DNA of 64,000 nt from Darksidea phi (GCA_030770425.1 JASJFT010000030.1:186001-250000), one strand, 5' to 3'; positions 32,618 through 44,413 are shown, counted from the stretch's first letter. A program made the numbers and translations. The notes: a model not told the origin generated them from the letters alone.

Positions 32618-35600
32618 TCACCACCCACCCCTCATCCTCCGAACCTTCTCCTTGCCACCAATGCGTCCGCAAGTAACCCGACGAACCCACCTCCGAATCG
32701 CCCATCCACGCGCCAGACTCTGAAAGAGGAGGACCTGTGCCTCGAGGTCCGTCCGTCTCTGTTCAAGCACAGCTTTCCACCTGCGCTGGATGATCGTCGC
32801 CGCGTTCGTCAACCGCTCTCGTGTCTGAGCTACAACGGCACACTCATGCGCGATTCTCATCTTGATGATGTGGTTGTGGATGGAGCGGCGGAAGAGGTGT
32901 TGGCGGAATGCGCGTTGGATGGTTGATGCAGCGCGGTGCGTGATGCTAAGGGGGAGGAGGCGCGATGCGAGGAAGGCGAGGGTGAGAAGGGTGAAGTCCT
33001 TTGAGGGGATAGACTTGGCCGAGGTCGGTTGAATTGCAAAGAGTGCGACGAAGGAGGTGGAGCAGCCGGTCGCTTTGAGTTTGGCTGCGAGGCTGAGTTG
33101 TGAGGATGCTCCTGCGCTTGAAAGAGCGGTAATTGGGAGGTAGGTGTCGACAATGGCTTCCAACACCTTAGGATTAGAGAACGAAGTAGTGAGGTTAGCG
33201 ACACGTAGCCCATGTGTCCGCGCGATGCAGCGCGCCCACGACAGGAGTAGTCGCTTGTGGTACTCCAGACCATCGAGTTCAGTGGTAGTCTCGTCTTCGT
33301 CGGAGTCGAGGTCGCGCTGGGCGTAATTGTCACGCTTGTTGTACCACGCTTCTCGGAAGTGCTCGATCTCTTTGACAATCTGCGGCCAGTCGACTAAAGC
33401 TCCTAGCCCGTGTTTGCCTACGAGCGACCAGAGGAGTGACAGGGTCTTCTCGCGATGTCCATCAACGATGTCCTCAGCTTTAATACCGCCGACTACATGG
33501 AGAGGAACACCTTTCACTCCATTGAGCGCGGCTAGTGCAATCTGAACGTTGTACAGCTTCTGTGCGCGGCCAATAGACGGGAATTTGAGGTGCTGTGACA
33601 GAACCCAGCTCTCCTTTGCCGAGAAGTCGAAGGCACTGGTTAGCACATCGCCGGTTGGCATAGTGATTGTGACGGTATCTTCTCGCTGCGCAATAAGGGT
33701 GGTAGGCGGATAAAGGAGGAGTTCGACGAGACGCGTAAGGATGACACCATCGCGAAGATCGACGGCGATGTTGGAAATGTAGTAGGTGTACTCTTGAAGA
33801 GGGTACTGTACAGCCTGGACTTTATAGTTGAGATGGCCCAAGGGACGGGTGATGTCACCAAGCGAGGAGAGCAGCATGTTGGAGAGTGCGTGAAGAACAT
33901 CTGTAGATGTTTTGTGGGGCGAGGTAGTTTGAAATAGGCAGCATGGGAGGATGTCGGTGGCTTTTGCTCGATCAAGAAGGTGTATGAGCATGAGACTTCG
34001 GAGAACGGTGCGACGCCAGGACCAGCCTTGAGAACCAAAGTCGTCGCCGTTGTGATCGCCCCGTGCTATGCTGGCGATGCTACCGACGCCGTTCTTCACG
34101 CGTACGGCGTCTTCGTTGCGGATGAGGAAGGCGTCCAAGAAGTTCTCAATAGCTCGGCGCTCTGCTCGCATGAGACGGGAGCCATCATCCGAGCTGGTTG
34201 ATCCGCTTGATAGCCTGGATGGGACCGTGATCTGACGTCCGACGACCGTCTCGGCTGCCGCTCGAAGTGAAGTGAGGTCGTACGTCTTCACCCAAAGGTT
34301 TAGAAATTTCTTACGTAGACCAACATCGTCCTTGAGCCGTATTGTTTGCGCGAGTAGATCTTTCGGTATGCTCAAAGCTCCGTATTGAAGGGAAGCCTGT
34401 AAGCGCTTATGTAGCATCGGCATTGAAGGCTCATGATACAGGTCTAGCATTTTCCGTCTCAGCTCCTCGGAAGTTTGCTCTTCATTCGGGTTCTTGCTCG
34501 TTGAGTCGAACATTGAGTTGAGCAACTGTGTGATGGCCACTTCTTGATATGTCAGCCAGTTGTCTTCATACATCTCCGGTCGAGCCAGGTCCTCTGCCAA
34601 TACGGGGTATTTCTCCTTTGCTTGCTGCGGCTTGCCGACTTCGTGCATGAGCGTGATTTTTGTTGGGGCACGTTCAGCCCGCTGTCTACGGAGAGCTGTA
34701 GGTGGAGACCTGTCGGTGTGGAAGGGTGACGAAGACAGTAGTCCGCTTTTGGTGATTCGGCTTTTGACGGATTTCATGATGGGCTTCGTCGTGGTGTTGC
34801 GCGCGGTAGAGGGAAGCGCGTCGGCCTTTGCCTTCATCGACTTGGCCGGTGACCCGTCGAAGCTGCGCTGGGGTCGCACGCGCTTCTTGGAGCCTTCCAT
34901 CTTTGGCCTTGTTGACGAAGTGTCTGACACCTTACTGCTGAAGTGGACCTTGGCTGGCTTGGTCGCGGGTTGCTTCACTTCCTCCTTGCCAAAATTGAAC
35001 TCAATGTGCGTTCCGTTCTTGCCCTCAAACACCTCCAACCCTGGTGGGACATTCTCCTTCCCACCGCCTTGGCCAAATACATCGCTAGAAAACGATGATG
35101 CTTGTCGTGAGCTTTGTAGTAGAGGCGCACGCTTCGGCGGCGCAGCGAGCGACTTCCTCGGGGCCTTCGTTTCCTTTTTGAGTACCGACACCAAGCCCTC
35201 CGTTTCCTCTTCAGACAGCGTGACTAGATCCAGTCCGGTATCCGGACTCTTCTGTCTCGGATTCCTCGACACTTGCGACGCCTGTCCGGGATGGATCGTC
35301 ATGATGGTCGTGTCGTCGGACGGCACGTAGATGGTTCTCCGTCTCGGATCTTTCTTCGGGCCCTGTTTTCTCAGCTCCCTCTTTTCTAGCACGTCCTCTT
35401 GTAGCTGTATCGTCGCGTTGGGTTCCGGGGCATGTCTGTCCGATAGAAGTTGCGACACGCGTCTCCGTTGTGGTTTTGGCATGCGCTCCTCCCTGGGCAC
35501 AGGCGCTGGTATGTGTATTTTCTGCGCCTTGTGCGCCAATATCGTGCTCTTCTTCTGCACGCCCGCCTCGGACAGCGCACTCGTCCTTTCCCGTATCGCG

Positions 35601-36007
35601 CTTCTCCTCTTCGTGTCTACTACAGCGTGCTGCTGCTCCTCTTCTCGCGCGACATCCTCGAAGATGTCCAGACCAGGATTGAACGCGCTCTTTCTGGTCC
35701 CGCGCATCGGTCGCCTGGGTTTCGCATGCTTCAGTCCCGCCTTTATCTCGGTGGTATATTCGATATTCGCGGTTGTGTTGTCGTTGATTCCATAGCTAGA
35801 GGGCGCGTAGACGGACGAGTGGCGCGAATGCTGATGCGAGGAATAACGATTGCTGCTGTGGAAGGATAGGTGCGGTGCGGGGCAGGGCGTGCTCTCTGTA
35901 TAGCGGCGCATCTCGATTGTGCTGCTGGGACGGTGCGCATGCGTAGAGGTTTCTAAGACGGTTAGGTGGAGTTCGGAAGGGAGATAGAGCGCGGTCGGCG
36001 GTTGCAT
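32618..36007 (-). CDS. ASPM-like / Sha1-type calponin-homology and IQ-motif protein
   Basis: Single exon of 1129 aa from ATG 36007 (the frame further upstream has only a GTG). The first 480 residues are basic and disordered. From about 490 a helical region begins (DNWLTYQEVAITQLLNSMF), then an ASPM-type calponin-homology region (YYISNIAVDLRDGVILTRLV, with LKFPSIGRAQKLYNVQIAL and KTLSLLWSLV), then IQ calmodulin-binding motifs (ASTIQRAFRQHLFRR, ATIIQRRWKAVLEQR, LFQSLARGWAIRRW). This is the layout of abnormal-spindle proteins, which focus microtubules at spindle poles and bind calmodulin; the Aspergillus counterpart is called Sha1. The protein is shorter than animal ASPM because it has few IQ repeats, as usual in fungi. 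Confidence 0.87.
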   Translation of the reverse strand: MQPPTALYLPSELHLTVLETSTHAHRPSSTIEMRRYTESTPCPAPHLSFHSSNRYSSHQHSRHSSVYAPSSYGINDNTTANIEYTTEIKAGLKHAKPRRPMRGTRKSAFNPGLDIFEDVAREEEQQHAVVDTKRRSAIRERTSALSEAGVQKKSTILAHKAQKIHIPAPVPREERMPKPQRRRVSQLLSDRHAPEPNATIQLQEDVLEKRELRKQGPKKDPRRRTIYVPSDDTTIMTIHPGQASQVSRNPRQKSPDTGLDLVTLSEEETEGLVSVLKKETKAPRKSLAAPPKRAPLLQSSRQASSFSSDVFGQGGGKENVPPGLEVFEGKNGTHIEFNFGKEEVKQPATKPAKVHFSSKVSDTSSTRPKMEGSKKRVRPQRSFDGSPAKSMKAKADALPSTARNTTTKPIMKSVKSRITKSGLLSSSPFHTDRSPPTALRRQRAERAPTKITLMHEVGKPQQAKEKYPVLAEDLARPEMYEDNWLTYQEVAITQLLNSMFDSTSKNPNEEQTSEELRRKMLDLYHEPSMPMLHKRLQASLQYGALSIPKDLLAQTIRLKDDVGLRKKFLNLWVKTYDLTSLRAAAETVVGRQITVPSRLSSGSTSSDDGSRLMRAERRAIENFLDAFLIRNEDAVRVKNGVGSIASIARGDHNGDDFGSQGWSWRRTVLRSLMLIHLLDRAKATDILPCCLFQTTSPHKTSTDVLHALSNMLLSSLGDITRPLGHLNYKVQAVQYPLQEYTYYISNIAVDLRDGVILTRLVELLLYPPTTLIAQREDTVTITMPTGDVLTSAFDFSAKESWVLSQHLKFPSIGRAQKLYNVQIALAALNGVKGVPLHVVGGIKAEDIVDGHREKTLSLLWSLVGKHGLGALVDWPQIVKEIEHFREAWYNKRDNYAQRDLDSDEDETTTELDGLEYHKRLLLSWARCIARTHGLRVANLTTSFSNPKVLEAIVDTYLPITALSSAGASSQLSLAAKLKATGCSTSFVALFAIQPTSAKSIPSKDFTLLTLAFLASRLLPLSITHRAASTIQRAFRQHLFRRSIHNHIIKMRIAHECAVVAQTRERLTNAATIIQRRWKAVLEQRRTDLEAQVLLFQSLARGWAIRRWVRRVTCGRIGGKEKVRRMRGGW

Positions 36008-36458
36008 TCCATTCACACTATAGCCGAAAGGCACGGACGCGTTGTCGTGTTGTGGGGCCTAGGCGACATGTTGGCCGAGCAACGTCAACCGTCAAAATAT
36101 CCACTCAGACACCTGACAGCTGCTCGAGCGTTCGCAATTAGCTCGAATATTAAGCTTCCATTCATTCCATTCATTGTAGACATGCACCTTGGTGATGTCC
36201 AAGCCCCGATTCAATGCCGTCCCGATTGGTGTTCTATCGGCTCCATTTCCCCTCGCATGATATTCCCCCGACATAACCTCGGACGATACAGTCCGCTATG
36301 ACGGAGCTACTCTCAAAGCGACCTTTTGACCCGCACGCACATTTTACCCCCCATTGATCAGCTCGTTGGCGCTGTTAGTCGCCCGCTATTTTGCTCATAT
36401 ATGTCTATGATGGCGCTGCACTCGAGTCTCTGTCCCGCCCTCCTCGGCATTGCGCAAC
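36008..36458. other. Divergent promoter region, no gene
   Basis: Lies between the ASPM-like gene and the divergent secreted-protein gene. No supported frame. Confidence 0.5.
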
Positions 36459-38305
36459 ATGCTTCCCGGAACACTGTGTCGCTGGCTGGCAGTCTTCATG
36501 CTCCCAGCAATTGCCTTCGCGAAATCACACCCGTTAATGCAACGCGATGACACGCAACAATGGTCCAAGGACCTCCTCAAAGAGTCGATGGACTGGCTGG
36601 ACATGTACTATGATGCCGAGGCTGGATACCTGTATTCGCTCAACGCAGCGGCTCTAACTCATGAGACTAGAGCGTCAGCGTGGTATGCAGCAGGTTTGCT
36701 GGCTAGAAATGAGACAGACGATGTTGAACAGGCCGTGAAAATTGTGGAGAACATCATTATGGGGCAGCATAAGAACCAGAGTGCGCAGTGGTTAGGCTCG
36801 TCCCGAAAACGTCTTCGAACTTGATGCATACTAATACCGAATGTACAGGTTCGGAGACTACCAGATATATCCAGAGGAGCCAACCGTAGGAACTGCGCAG
36901 TACCCGCCTGTCATCTACAACTCTTGGGATCCAAACTGGAGAGGCTTCGTGGGCACGACCTTCGTACTCATGCTCGAGGAATTTCCAACGTTGATTCCAC
37001 ACGATACCAAGGCTCGTATGCTGGAGAGTTTGTACAATGCAACCATCGGCGATAGTTACCGGGTCGGAGGTGTGGACGACGACAACTTATATCCCGCGTA
37101 CAGCAACCCATCCATCATGCGGGCCTTCGTATCGGGCTGGGTAGGTCGTCGGCTGAACGACTCAAACATGACCTCTGCCGGCGAAGTATATGCAGGAGAT
37201 ATCATCGATCTTTTCAACCGGGCGAACACGCTCTCCGAGTTCAACTCGGGGACGTATGCTGGAGTATCGCTCTTTGCACTTACGCTTTGGGCGAAGTATA
37301 TGCCAGTCTCTTCCGTCATGGGACAGAATGGCGCGAGGATGATTAAGGAGACATGGGCGTCCCTGGGATCGTTGTATAACGCTAACCTGAGAAACGTGGC
37401 CGGGCCGTGGGATCGAAGCTATGGATACGACATGAATCGATACCTCAGCATCCTCGCATTGCAGATATGGACGCTTGTCGGGAAAGATAAAGCACCTATC
37501 AACGTCAAGGTAAGTTATACCACACCCCAAGAACTCTAAATGTCTATCAGAAGAATAACCAACCCCCGTCAGCCGTACGCAATGGGCCACAAAGACGACT
37601 TCGCCATCGGCCCCCTAATCGCCATCCTAGCCCCCTTCCACAATACCCTCATCTCCAATACGACCCTCTCCTCCCTTCACGCCTTCCCAGGCACACACAT
37701 CGTCTCCACATCCGCCTTCTCGCCCCCCTACGATGCCTACCCGCGCAACATCACCGCCTGGCTCTCACCCAACCTCACCATCGGCGCGGAATCCTTCTCA
37801 GAGAACGTCATCGGCGGCCCTTCAAAGAACCCCAATTCTTTCAACCCCGCCGTCGTGCAGTGGGGGAGGGCAGATGGAACCGTTGGCTGGCTTACGCTAT
37901 ATGCGCAGGTTATGCAGTTAGATGTTGTCGTCGGAGAGGGTGTGCTGGAGTTGACGTATCCCAAGGGCAATAGCACAAGCACCTTCCAGTTTCTTGTCGG
38001 AACGAACTCGAAACGAGGGAGGAGAGACGTAGCGCGTTGGGAAGACGTTGAAGGTATTAACGTGACGGTCGAAGGAACCGTGGATCCAGCGTACAGTGTT
38101 ACGTTTAGTGGGTTGGTTGGCGGTGCGGGCGAAACAATCAAGTACGTATCCCCTACCGTCCTCTTATCGTCGCGATCGTGAATTTTGAGGCGTGGAAAGG
38201 TAGCTGATCGTGTGCAGTGAGTTTGAGTTTTGGAATTTTACGTATGCGATGCCCAAGGGGAGTGGGGAGACGCCGTATGTAAAGCTACAGTTTGAGCTTG
38301 CTTGA
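36459..38305 (+). CDS. Secreted protein of six-hairpin glycosidase-like type, unassigned
   Basis: Exons 36459-36790, 36849-37509, 37573-38141 and 38218-38305 (549 aa), all junctions in frame. The third intron (76 bp) leads to a short terminal exon ending KLQFELA. A signal peptide (MLPGTLCRWLAVFMLPAIAFA) fixes the start. The sequence is rich in helices with paired aromatic and Gly residues (WLDMYYDAEAGYLYSL, YPPVIYNSWDPNWRGFVGTT, LYPAYSNPSIMRAFVSGW, GPWDRSYGYDMNRYL) and carries many NxS/T sites. This pattern of helical hairpins resembles (alpha/alpha)6 glycoside hydrolases. The family is common in ascomycetes but I know of no activity for it. Catalytic residues cannot be named. Confidence 0.75.
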
Positions 38306-39307
38306 TGGGCAAGTGTAGTTGATAGCACGTCATTGCTTCCGGGATGATACTGCGCGTGGGAATATAGGACATATAAGGTGTGGGTATAGCACCTCTACTG
38401 TGCACCCACTCCTACTGTGTTTGTGTAGACCTTCCAAAAGAGACTCCCATTATGAAAATCTAAACAAATACTTTGATAAATTCGCGCAATTTTAACTGAA
38501 ATGAGTAGAGAGGATGGTTTAAACTGCCCGAGGTAGTTGGAAATATCGATCATCCTAGATTCTAGTCGCATACTACCGGGTTTTGCTTCTTTAAGCGTAC
38601 TTTCTCGGGCTGTTTTCGCCAAAAGCTTAATAACTCCAAGCTTACAAGTATTGAAAGCGCGAAAATGAGAAAGCCCGCGTTAACTCTGAGAATACGATTG
38701 AGCGTAGGTAGGCGCATTTCAACGGAGCAGTCACTATAGAAAATCACTTGAATGCAACTAGGGTACGTATATACCAAGGATAAACCGTATGCCTAAACAG
38801 TCTTTTAGACAGTGTCTGTGCAACTGTCCCGTAACCGCCTTCACGAGCACTGCCACTGGACGATGAGGCTAAAACGTTTTGCTCTAGTTCGGAGGAACTT
38901 TCTATGGATGATGCCCGCGGCCAAATTTCCTCTTTTAAAGCTTACTAAACTATAAGACAAATGTTCAATAATTCTGAGCAGATGATTCTAACAGTTGAAG
39001 GCGGAAAACAAGTGCGCCAGAACACCATTACTAAATCGGCATACGAAGAAGCATTGACACCACGTGAGCGCGTTGGTGGAGTTCGGGGGTCGGCAAACAA
39101 TTCGGATGAAGTAGAGAATTGCTCGCGGTTGCGCTATTGAGATCAACAAGATATTCACCCCGTTCTCATTCTATTATTGAACCTCAATTTCTGGTTAGCA
39201 AATGGCAACGCGGCTGGGAACGTACTAAGCTTAAATGTGGAGTGATCTACTCTAACTATGGGGTTGTAGGTATCTTAAACGGAGAGAGACCTATGTCGGG
39301 TGCAACG
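38306..39307. other. Intergenic with dispersed repeat copy
   Basis: 38429-38468 (CCTTCCAAAAGAGACTCCCA...) matches 25204-25243. The rest is AT-rich and without a supported gene. Confidence 0.45.
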
Positions 39308-40987
39308 CCTCGGATGATTTGGCTCACCGGCTTTCCCGCCCCAGGCCCCAGTGTCAGACTATATGATCCGTGACCTAGCACAAGAAGACATTCCCAGGTC
39401 TATTATTGCAGGCCACAGTGTCCGAAAGCTGATTAGGCGCCACCATGCACATGATTGGACGGCCAGATGGCGTAGCTGGTCTGAACGCGACGCCCGAGGC
39501 CAACGGTTTGCAGTTCTTCAATTCAACAGGACTTTCTGGGTTGTGAACCTTCAAGAACCGGTATGCACGCCCTGTGAGCTCGGCTACCATGTTGGTGTCC
39601 GCTTGAGCGGACTCACCAAGGGACCTGAGAGACCCGTATGATTCCTTCGGCCGCACACCCAAATTGTTCCATCGCTTCGACCGGCAAACTCGAGCTTTTC
39701 ACCAATAATATCATCCAAGCCCACAAACGCTGCCGAGTTTTCTACCGTTAGATTCGAATTTCGAAATAACACCCAGTCTCCGGCATCTATAGCTAGGTCG
39801 AATGCACGGGTGACGAGGGGAATAGCGCCTTGTAGACTGATGGGGTCTAAGGCCCACCTGCGAGAATGAAGTTTTGGCACGGGAGGATAGATCGAGATTG
39901 ATCTTTTCGAATTGACGGTTTTTGCTTTACAGTCCATGTCCAATTCGACGGACGTTACGGTTGTGGAGGTCCATATCTGTACGCCTAGCTCCTTGCATGC
40001 CTGAGGATGCCACGGGCCCACGCCAATAGGATTGCTGCCCGTACGGTTGACTAGCAGGTAACCTAGAAACAAAATCTCAAGATCGCTTACACCATCGCGT
40101 TTGTCGGTCCTAAGAACTCTGTGTCGCCTTCCAGGTATCACTCGTACGGAGCCAATCTGGTAGCAGCCCGCACGTCTTTCCATCCGCTTCAGTCACCCCA
40201 AAAGAGCTAAAGCGCAAACCAACCGCCGACCGAAATTTGTTCTTTCGAGCAAGAACCTCCCACAAAGCGAAGCTGTACCTTCCCAGATTAACAATATCTT
40301 CGTCTTGAAATCCGTAGTGAAGGCACCCTGTGCATGTGCCAGACGTAGCTCCGAACGTAGAGTCCCTTACTTTTATAAAGATGATGCTATGATTGTGCAG
40401 TCGCGAGGTGGTAAGCGATCTATAGGCCGATAGATCCTGCACCTACTATCACGGTCACTGTATTGTTCTCCACTATTTTTGCAACCAGACACGGTGTTGA
40501 CGATAGATCCTTCACGACCTCTTCTATTCTATCGTACTCCAGCGCCCAACATTTATGAATCGCTGCGCATAACTCTAGGGAGTCAATCGCTTCTGGATCG
40601 GGATATTTCTCGTTTCTGATCAGCTCTCGCGTCTTGATTCAATCGTAGCCCAGGAGTAGTTGCGTGGAAGTGACCATCTCATACATAATCATTCCCAGAG
40701 CGAAAATGTCCGACTGAACAGATGGGCGAGCTCATGAATTAGAAGGAGATCCCCTTCTCCATGAGTTCCCGCCAAGTCTCGCGTTGTGGCCGATGATATC
40801 GTGTAGCGGGCTCTAGGAGGAAGATAGATCCGTCGATGCTAGAGCCCGCGAACTGAGCAGTGCGTAAGTTGTAAGTTTCGTCTACGTAAATGTTTTGGAT
40901 GCCGAAATCACCATGAATGATTGATTTTGCATGCATATAACAAAGGGCTTTGATGATCTGATTGATCCACCTAATAAGATGGTCATA
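39308..40987 (-). pseudogene. Decayed locus: protein-kinase C-lobe followed by DAO-type FAD oxidoreductase
   Basis: From 40987 downward the minus strand reads a kinase catalytic loop (HGDFGIQN) preceded by RWINQIIKALCYMHAKS, then SDIFALGMIMYEMVTSTQLL after a damaged splice site, then a TGA at 40641. The next 72 codons are open: the end of the kinase lobe (CWALEYDRIEEVVKDLSS) runs directly into NTVTVIVGAGSIGL, the FAD-binding start of a D-amino-acid-oxidase-like enzyme, stopped by TAG at 40422. Further frames give FGATSGTCTGCLHYGF, GVGPWHPQACKELGVQIW, GLDDIIGEKLEFAGR, SGVAFRPATPSGRPIMC and a final GHGSYSLTLGPGAGK. At least two stops and several frameshifts separate these blocks. The kinase N-lobe is missing. 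Confidence 0.7.
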
Positions 40988-41269
40988 TTAGTTTAGTTCA
41001 ACCAAGTGTTTGCCTTCTGTATCACTCACTCGAATCGTTTTTGCTCGCATATTTCGTGGCAGCATCGTTGCCGTTCAGCACCGCTTTCAACGTTCCTAGT
41101 CTATACAGCTGGAGTAAAAGTCCAAGCTTCCACGTGCCAACGCCGCCCCCACCAGCACCGCGCATGTGGCTGTGCAACATGCACCCACCTCATATATCAA
41201 CGTCTTCAATGCCTGACGTCAGGCATAAACCTTACGGCCCACTTTGATGCAGCTCGGGTAGCTCATTTT

Positions 41270-42728
41270 ATGATACTACACGGATTTCTCACTCCGGTAC
41301 TGGATCAAATGACATCGAAAGAGGAAGATCTCGCACAATTCGCAAGCGAAAGGCTTGTAGCTAATCTCACTTTCAACTACATTGAAGGATGGACAGATGT
41401 CTCGACCAAGGTACATACTCATAGTGGGAAAATTACTTTCAATAAGCTACTGGACTTCCTCGATGGTAGACACGAGCTACTCACCAACGACAGCGACGCC
41501 CGTACCTACCGTTTCCGCGTCCTCTCCTTCCCCCGCATCGAACACTATCGCCTGAAAATCGGACTCCCAAAATCGACATACGAACTCATCAAGCGTGCAT
41601 GGAATCTCCATGAACACACCCTCGAAACTTTTGTAAATAATAACGGCATTCTATCCAGCTTCGACACGAGAGAGAAAAAATGCATATTGATGAAAGTAGC
41701 AGCCTCCCGCAGCGTCGGCTTCGATACCCTCTCACTCACGCATTCTTACAAAAACAACCTGACAAACGTTATATACTTCAGTCTAGCCAACGAAAGCGAT
41801 ATTTTCAAAACCCTTCTAGCAAGCCCAGGGCGTTGCCTCCAACCCACATTCTATGCCGCTGTGTTATACGATTCTCATCAACGGCGGGTAGAGCTGTTCC
41901 GCAGTACCGTCGACCGCGCGATTCTTACCTTAGAGATGAATAGCAAATTTGGCGGGCCGGGGCGACTCTTCGGTCGTCAACCCAGAATTGATGCGGCGAA
42001 GATCGAATTCCACTGTGATAGCGTAAACGAAAGACTGAGTTACGTACAGACGGAACTAGCAGTTGTAGGTCATATGGCGAGAACGAGTGTGAAATGTGGA
42101 GAGTGGCTTGTCAAAATCGTAGAGAAAGATAAAAGCCATTTGGAAACAGCCGAGGAGACACAATCGTTTGAAGCCGAGAGTGAGGATGATTTTGCAAAAT
42201 CGTTAAGAGATAGTATAGTGGAGATATTGGATGAGGTGGAGTATGTAAAGAGACGGGCTGAGACCGTGGTCTCCCAGCTTCAAGGTGTACAGGATCGTGT
42301 GCAGAGTCAGACTACTTTCGTAAGTATTCATTCTTGTGCTCTCCTTTTGTGCTATAAATATAGCTAACTAATACAAATAGCTTCTCAACACAGCCACCCA
42401 GAACCAATCTGGCTACACCGCCGCCATAGCCCTAGAAACCCGCCGGGACAGCGCAGCCATGAAGACTATTGCTGTTCTCACTATATTATTTCTCCCCGGC
42501 ACCTTCGTTGCGACTGTATTTAGCATGGATATGTTTCAATGGCAGCCCAACGAGGGGAGAGAGCCGAAGGTGTCGAACTTATTTTGGGTGTACTGGGTCG
42601 TTACTGTACCATTGACAGCGCTCGTGATGATGGGGTGGTTGCTTTGGACGAAGAAGAGTGTAGAGAGATTGAGAAGGTGGGATACTGAGAGTGGTAGTGC
42701 AATGAAAGTGGCCGAAAAGAGAGAGTAG
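41270..42728 (+). CDS. CorA-like Mg2+ transporter domain protein
   Basis: Exons 41270-42319 and 42381-42728 (465 aa from ATG 41270; ATG 41309 is also possible). The frame stays open back to 41006, so an upstream exon could exist. The soluble part contains the fungal CorA-like signatures ITFNKLLDFLDG, YELIKRAWNLHEHTLE, ILSSFDTREKK and SRSVGFDTL, then a long helix region (RLSYVQTELAVVGHMART). After the intron come two membrane helices, the first with FLPGTFVATVFSMDMF, the second VYWVVTVPLTALVMMGWLLW. The GMN motif of bacterial CorA is not obvious, as is usual in this fungal subgroup; transport is therefore inferred from fold only. Confidence 0.82.
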
Positions 42729-43716
42729 TCCGTGGCAGGTGCAACAAGTCATTTGAAAATATTTCCAACAATTTGTATAGTTACCATTCGCCCACTTCAT
42801 AGGATGCCAAATATACAAAATTTTAGATCGACTCGCGCAGAATATGCTGCATACACATAGCAGAAAGACGCTTGGCGGAATCACCCCGTCATCGCGAGCA
42901 CCTACTTCTGTCTATTAGCGCTGACGATGAGCGCGAAGAGGTGATACACAAGGTGAAGTGGGATTTGTCGTCGTGACGCGAAAGTGTATGAAACTGTTGG
43001 CTTGGTATAGTCTGAGTCTAATTACGCTGGGCGATACGTCCTCAGGGAAAGAATATGCAGTTAAGAAAGTCATTACAGATATTAAGAATGGTTATTGGCA
43101 GGTTCAGAGTGTTTGTTTGTCAGGATGATGCAGTTTTAGCGGCGTGATGGTTATGACGGATTAAGTACCCGGTCCGTGTGGCGATCCAGCAGGGCGGCAT
43201 AGCGGTCAGTGGCGGTCTCGGTTTAGGCTTTTGATTGTGTACCGATCTCTGAAGAGCGGATGATGCTTAAAGAGTGAGACCCATCGTAGCTCGAACATCC
43301 ATTCTGTAGCCGAACAATGCACTCCTTCTCGGAGGTAGATTAAATATTTGATACCTATGTTGGAACGAGGTCTCCAACTGGGCCTGTTAATCGACCTGCT
43401 GCTCATCTTTGGCATGAAGGTCTAGGTGAAAGAACAAAGATGAGAGTGCTATCGTCGAACCCTATGTTTCGACGGTGACCTCATCTCTCACTCATTTTCC
43501 TTTACCTAATGGGGACCACTATTTTTCTCACCGCCACGCTCCCCGCCTCTTGTATATAAGCCCGACCGCGCGCCCTATAGACCTTCCTCTTTCCACTCCA
43601 CTCCACGATAACTACTCATAGTGCGAGCCAACTTTACCAACCTTCGACGTCTCTCTACTTTGTGCATAGCGTCCCACTCTTCCACCTAACCAACCAGGTC
43701 ACCCACGTACGCGGAG
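42729..43716. other. Intergenic, no gene seen
   Basis: About 1 kb. The last 160 bases carry a TATA box (43553) and a CT-rich leader for the next gene. Confidence 0.5.
43553..43560 (+). promoter_or_regulatory. Probable TATA box of the gene at 43717
   Basis: TATATAAG stands 157 bases before the ATG and is followed by a pyrimidine-rich tract, the usual fungal core-promoter layout. Confidence 0.5.
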
Positions 43717-44413
43717 ATGATGAACGCGAATGAAATCGTGATCAACAAGGCATTGGAGAACGTTAACATCGCCGGGGAAGGTAGTGTCGTGCAGGATCCC
43801 GAGAAAGTGTGTTCTACGAGGTTTTTCTCGAGCTTATAGCTAAACTTCCCAGGTGCGCCAATTGTTGGACCTCAAGAACTTCGCTCTTGCTAATGCGCGC
43901 CTGTTGTACGGCAGCGAGCAGCGCAAGTTTTACGGTATATGTCGTTGGTCCTAGCACCTGATCTTGTGCTGATCCACAGAGAGACGTCGTCCTCGGCACC
44001 AATGAGGAGGGCAAATATGCAACCGTACTCGTCTGCTCGTTTGATGGATCGACCAAGATCCTCCGCAAGGAGGTCGGAGTTTGCCCGCTGACTGCGACCC
44101 AAGCCATCGTCGACGGTCTTATGAAGGACACCGGTCTTCTCTTTAGTAAGTCTTTCAATACTTTAACTCATATTGCTGCTAATGCATAGCAGGCAAATAT
44201 GATGTCGGTGACCAGATCACCGAGCAGCAGGGCTATCAGAATGCCGAGACCGGCGAGTTCGAGCTCGATGCGAACAAGACAGCGGTGAAGGACACGGGAC
44301 CGGTGGATGACACGAACACTCTTCGTCACAAGTACCAGGACAGGGCCCTCCCGTCTGGACCGCGAGCGGATAGGTTTCAAGGCTACAAACGGAGCCGTTT
44401 GGATTACGATTAG
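43717..44413 (+). CDS. Small conserved hypothetical protein, intron 2 unusual
   Basis: Proposed exons 43717-43806, 43853-43926, 43982-44145 and 44193-44413 (182 aa). Clear blocks are VRQLLDLKNFALANARLLYG, DVVLGTNEEGKYATVLVCSF, TATQAIVDGLMKDTGLLF and RALPSGPRADRFQGYKR, so the gene is real. Introns 1 (46 bp) and 3 (47 bp) are canonical. Intron 2 is a problem: the best-looking donor (GTATAT at 43935) leaves phase 1 and no acceptor continues it. I use the weak donor GTTTTA at 43927 with acceptor CACAGAG, which keeps the frame but drops FY. A 1-base indel is the alternative. Function unknown. No signal peptide or membrane segment. Confidence 0.65.

Noticed and set aside
34560..35795. Two long plus-strand frames (256 and 154 codons)
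   Set aside because: Antisense to the ASPM-like gene. Ser/Cys/Leu-rich shadows.
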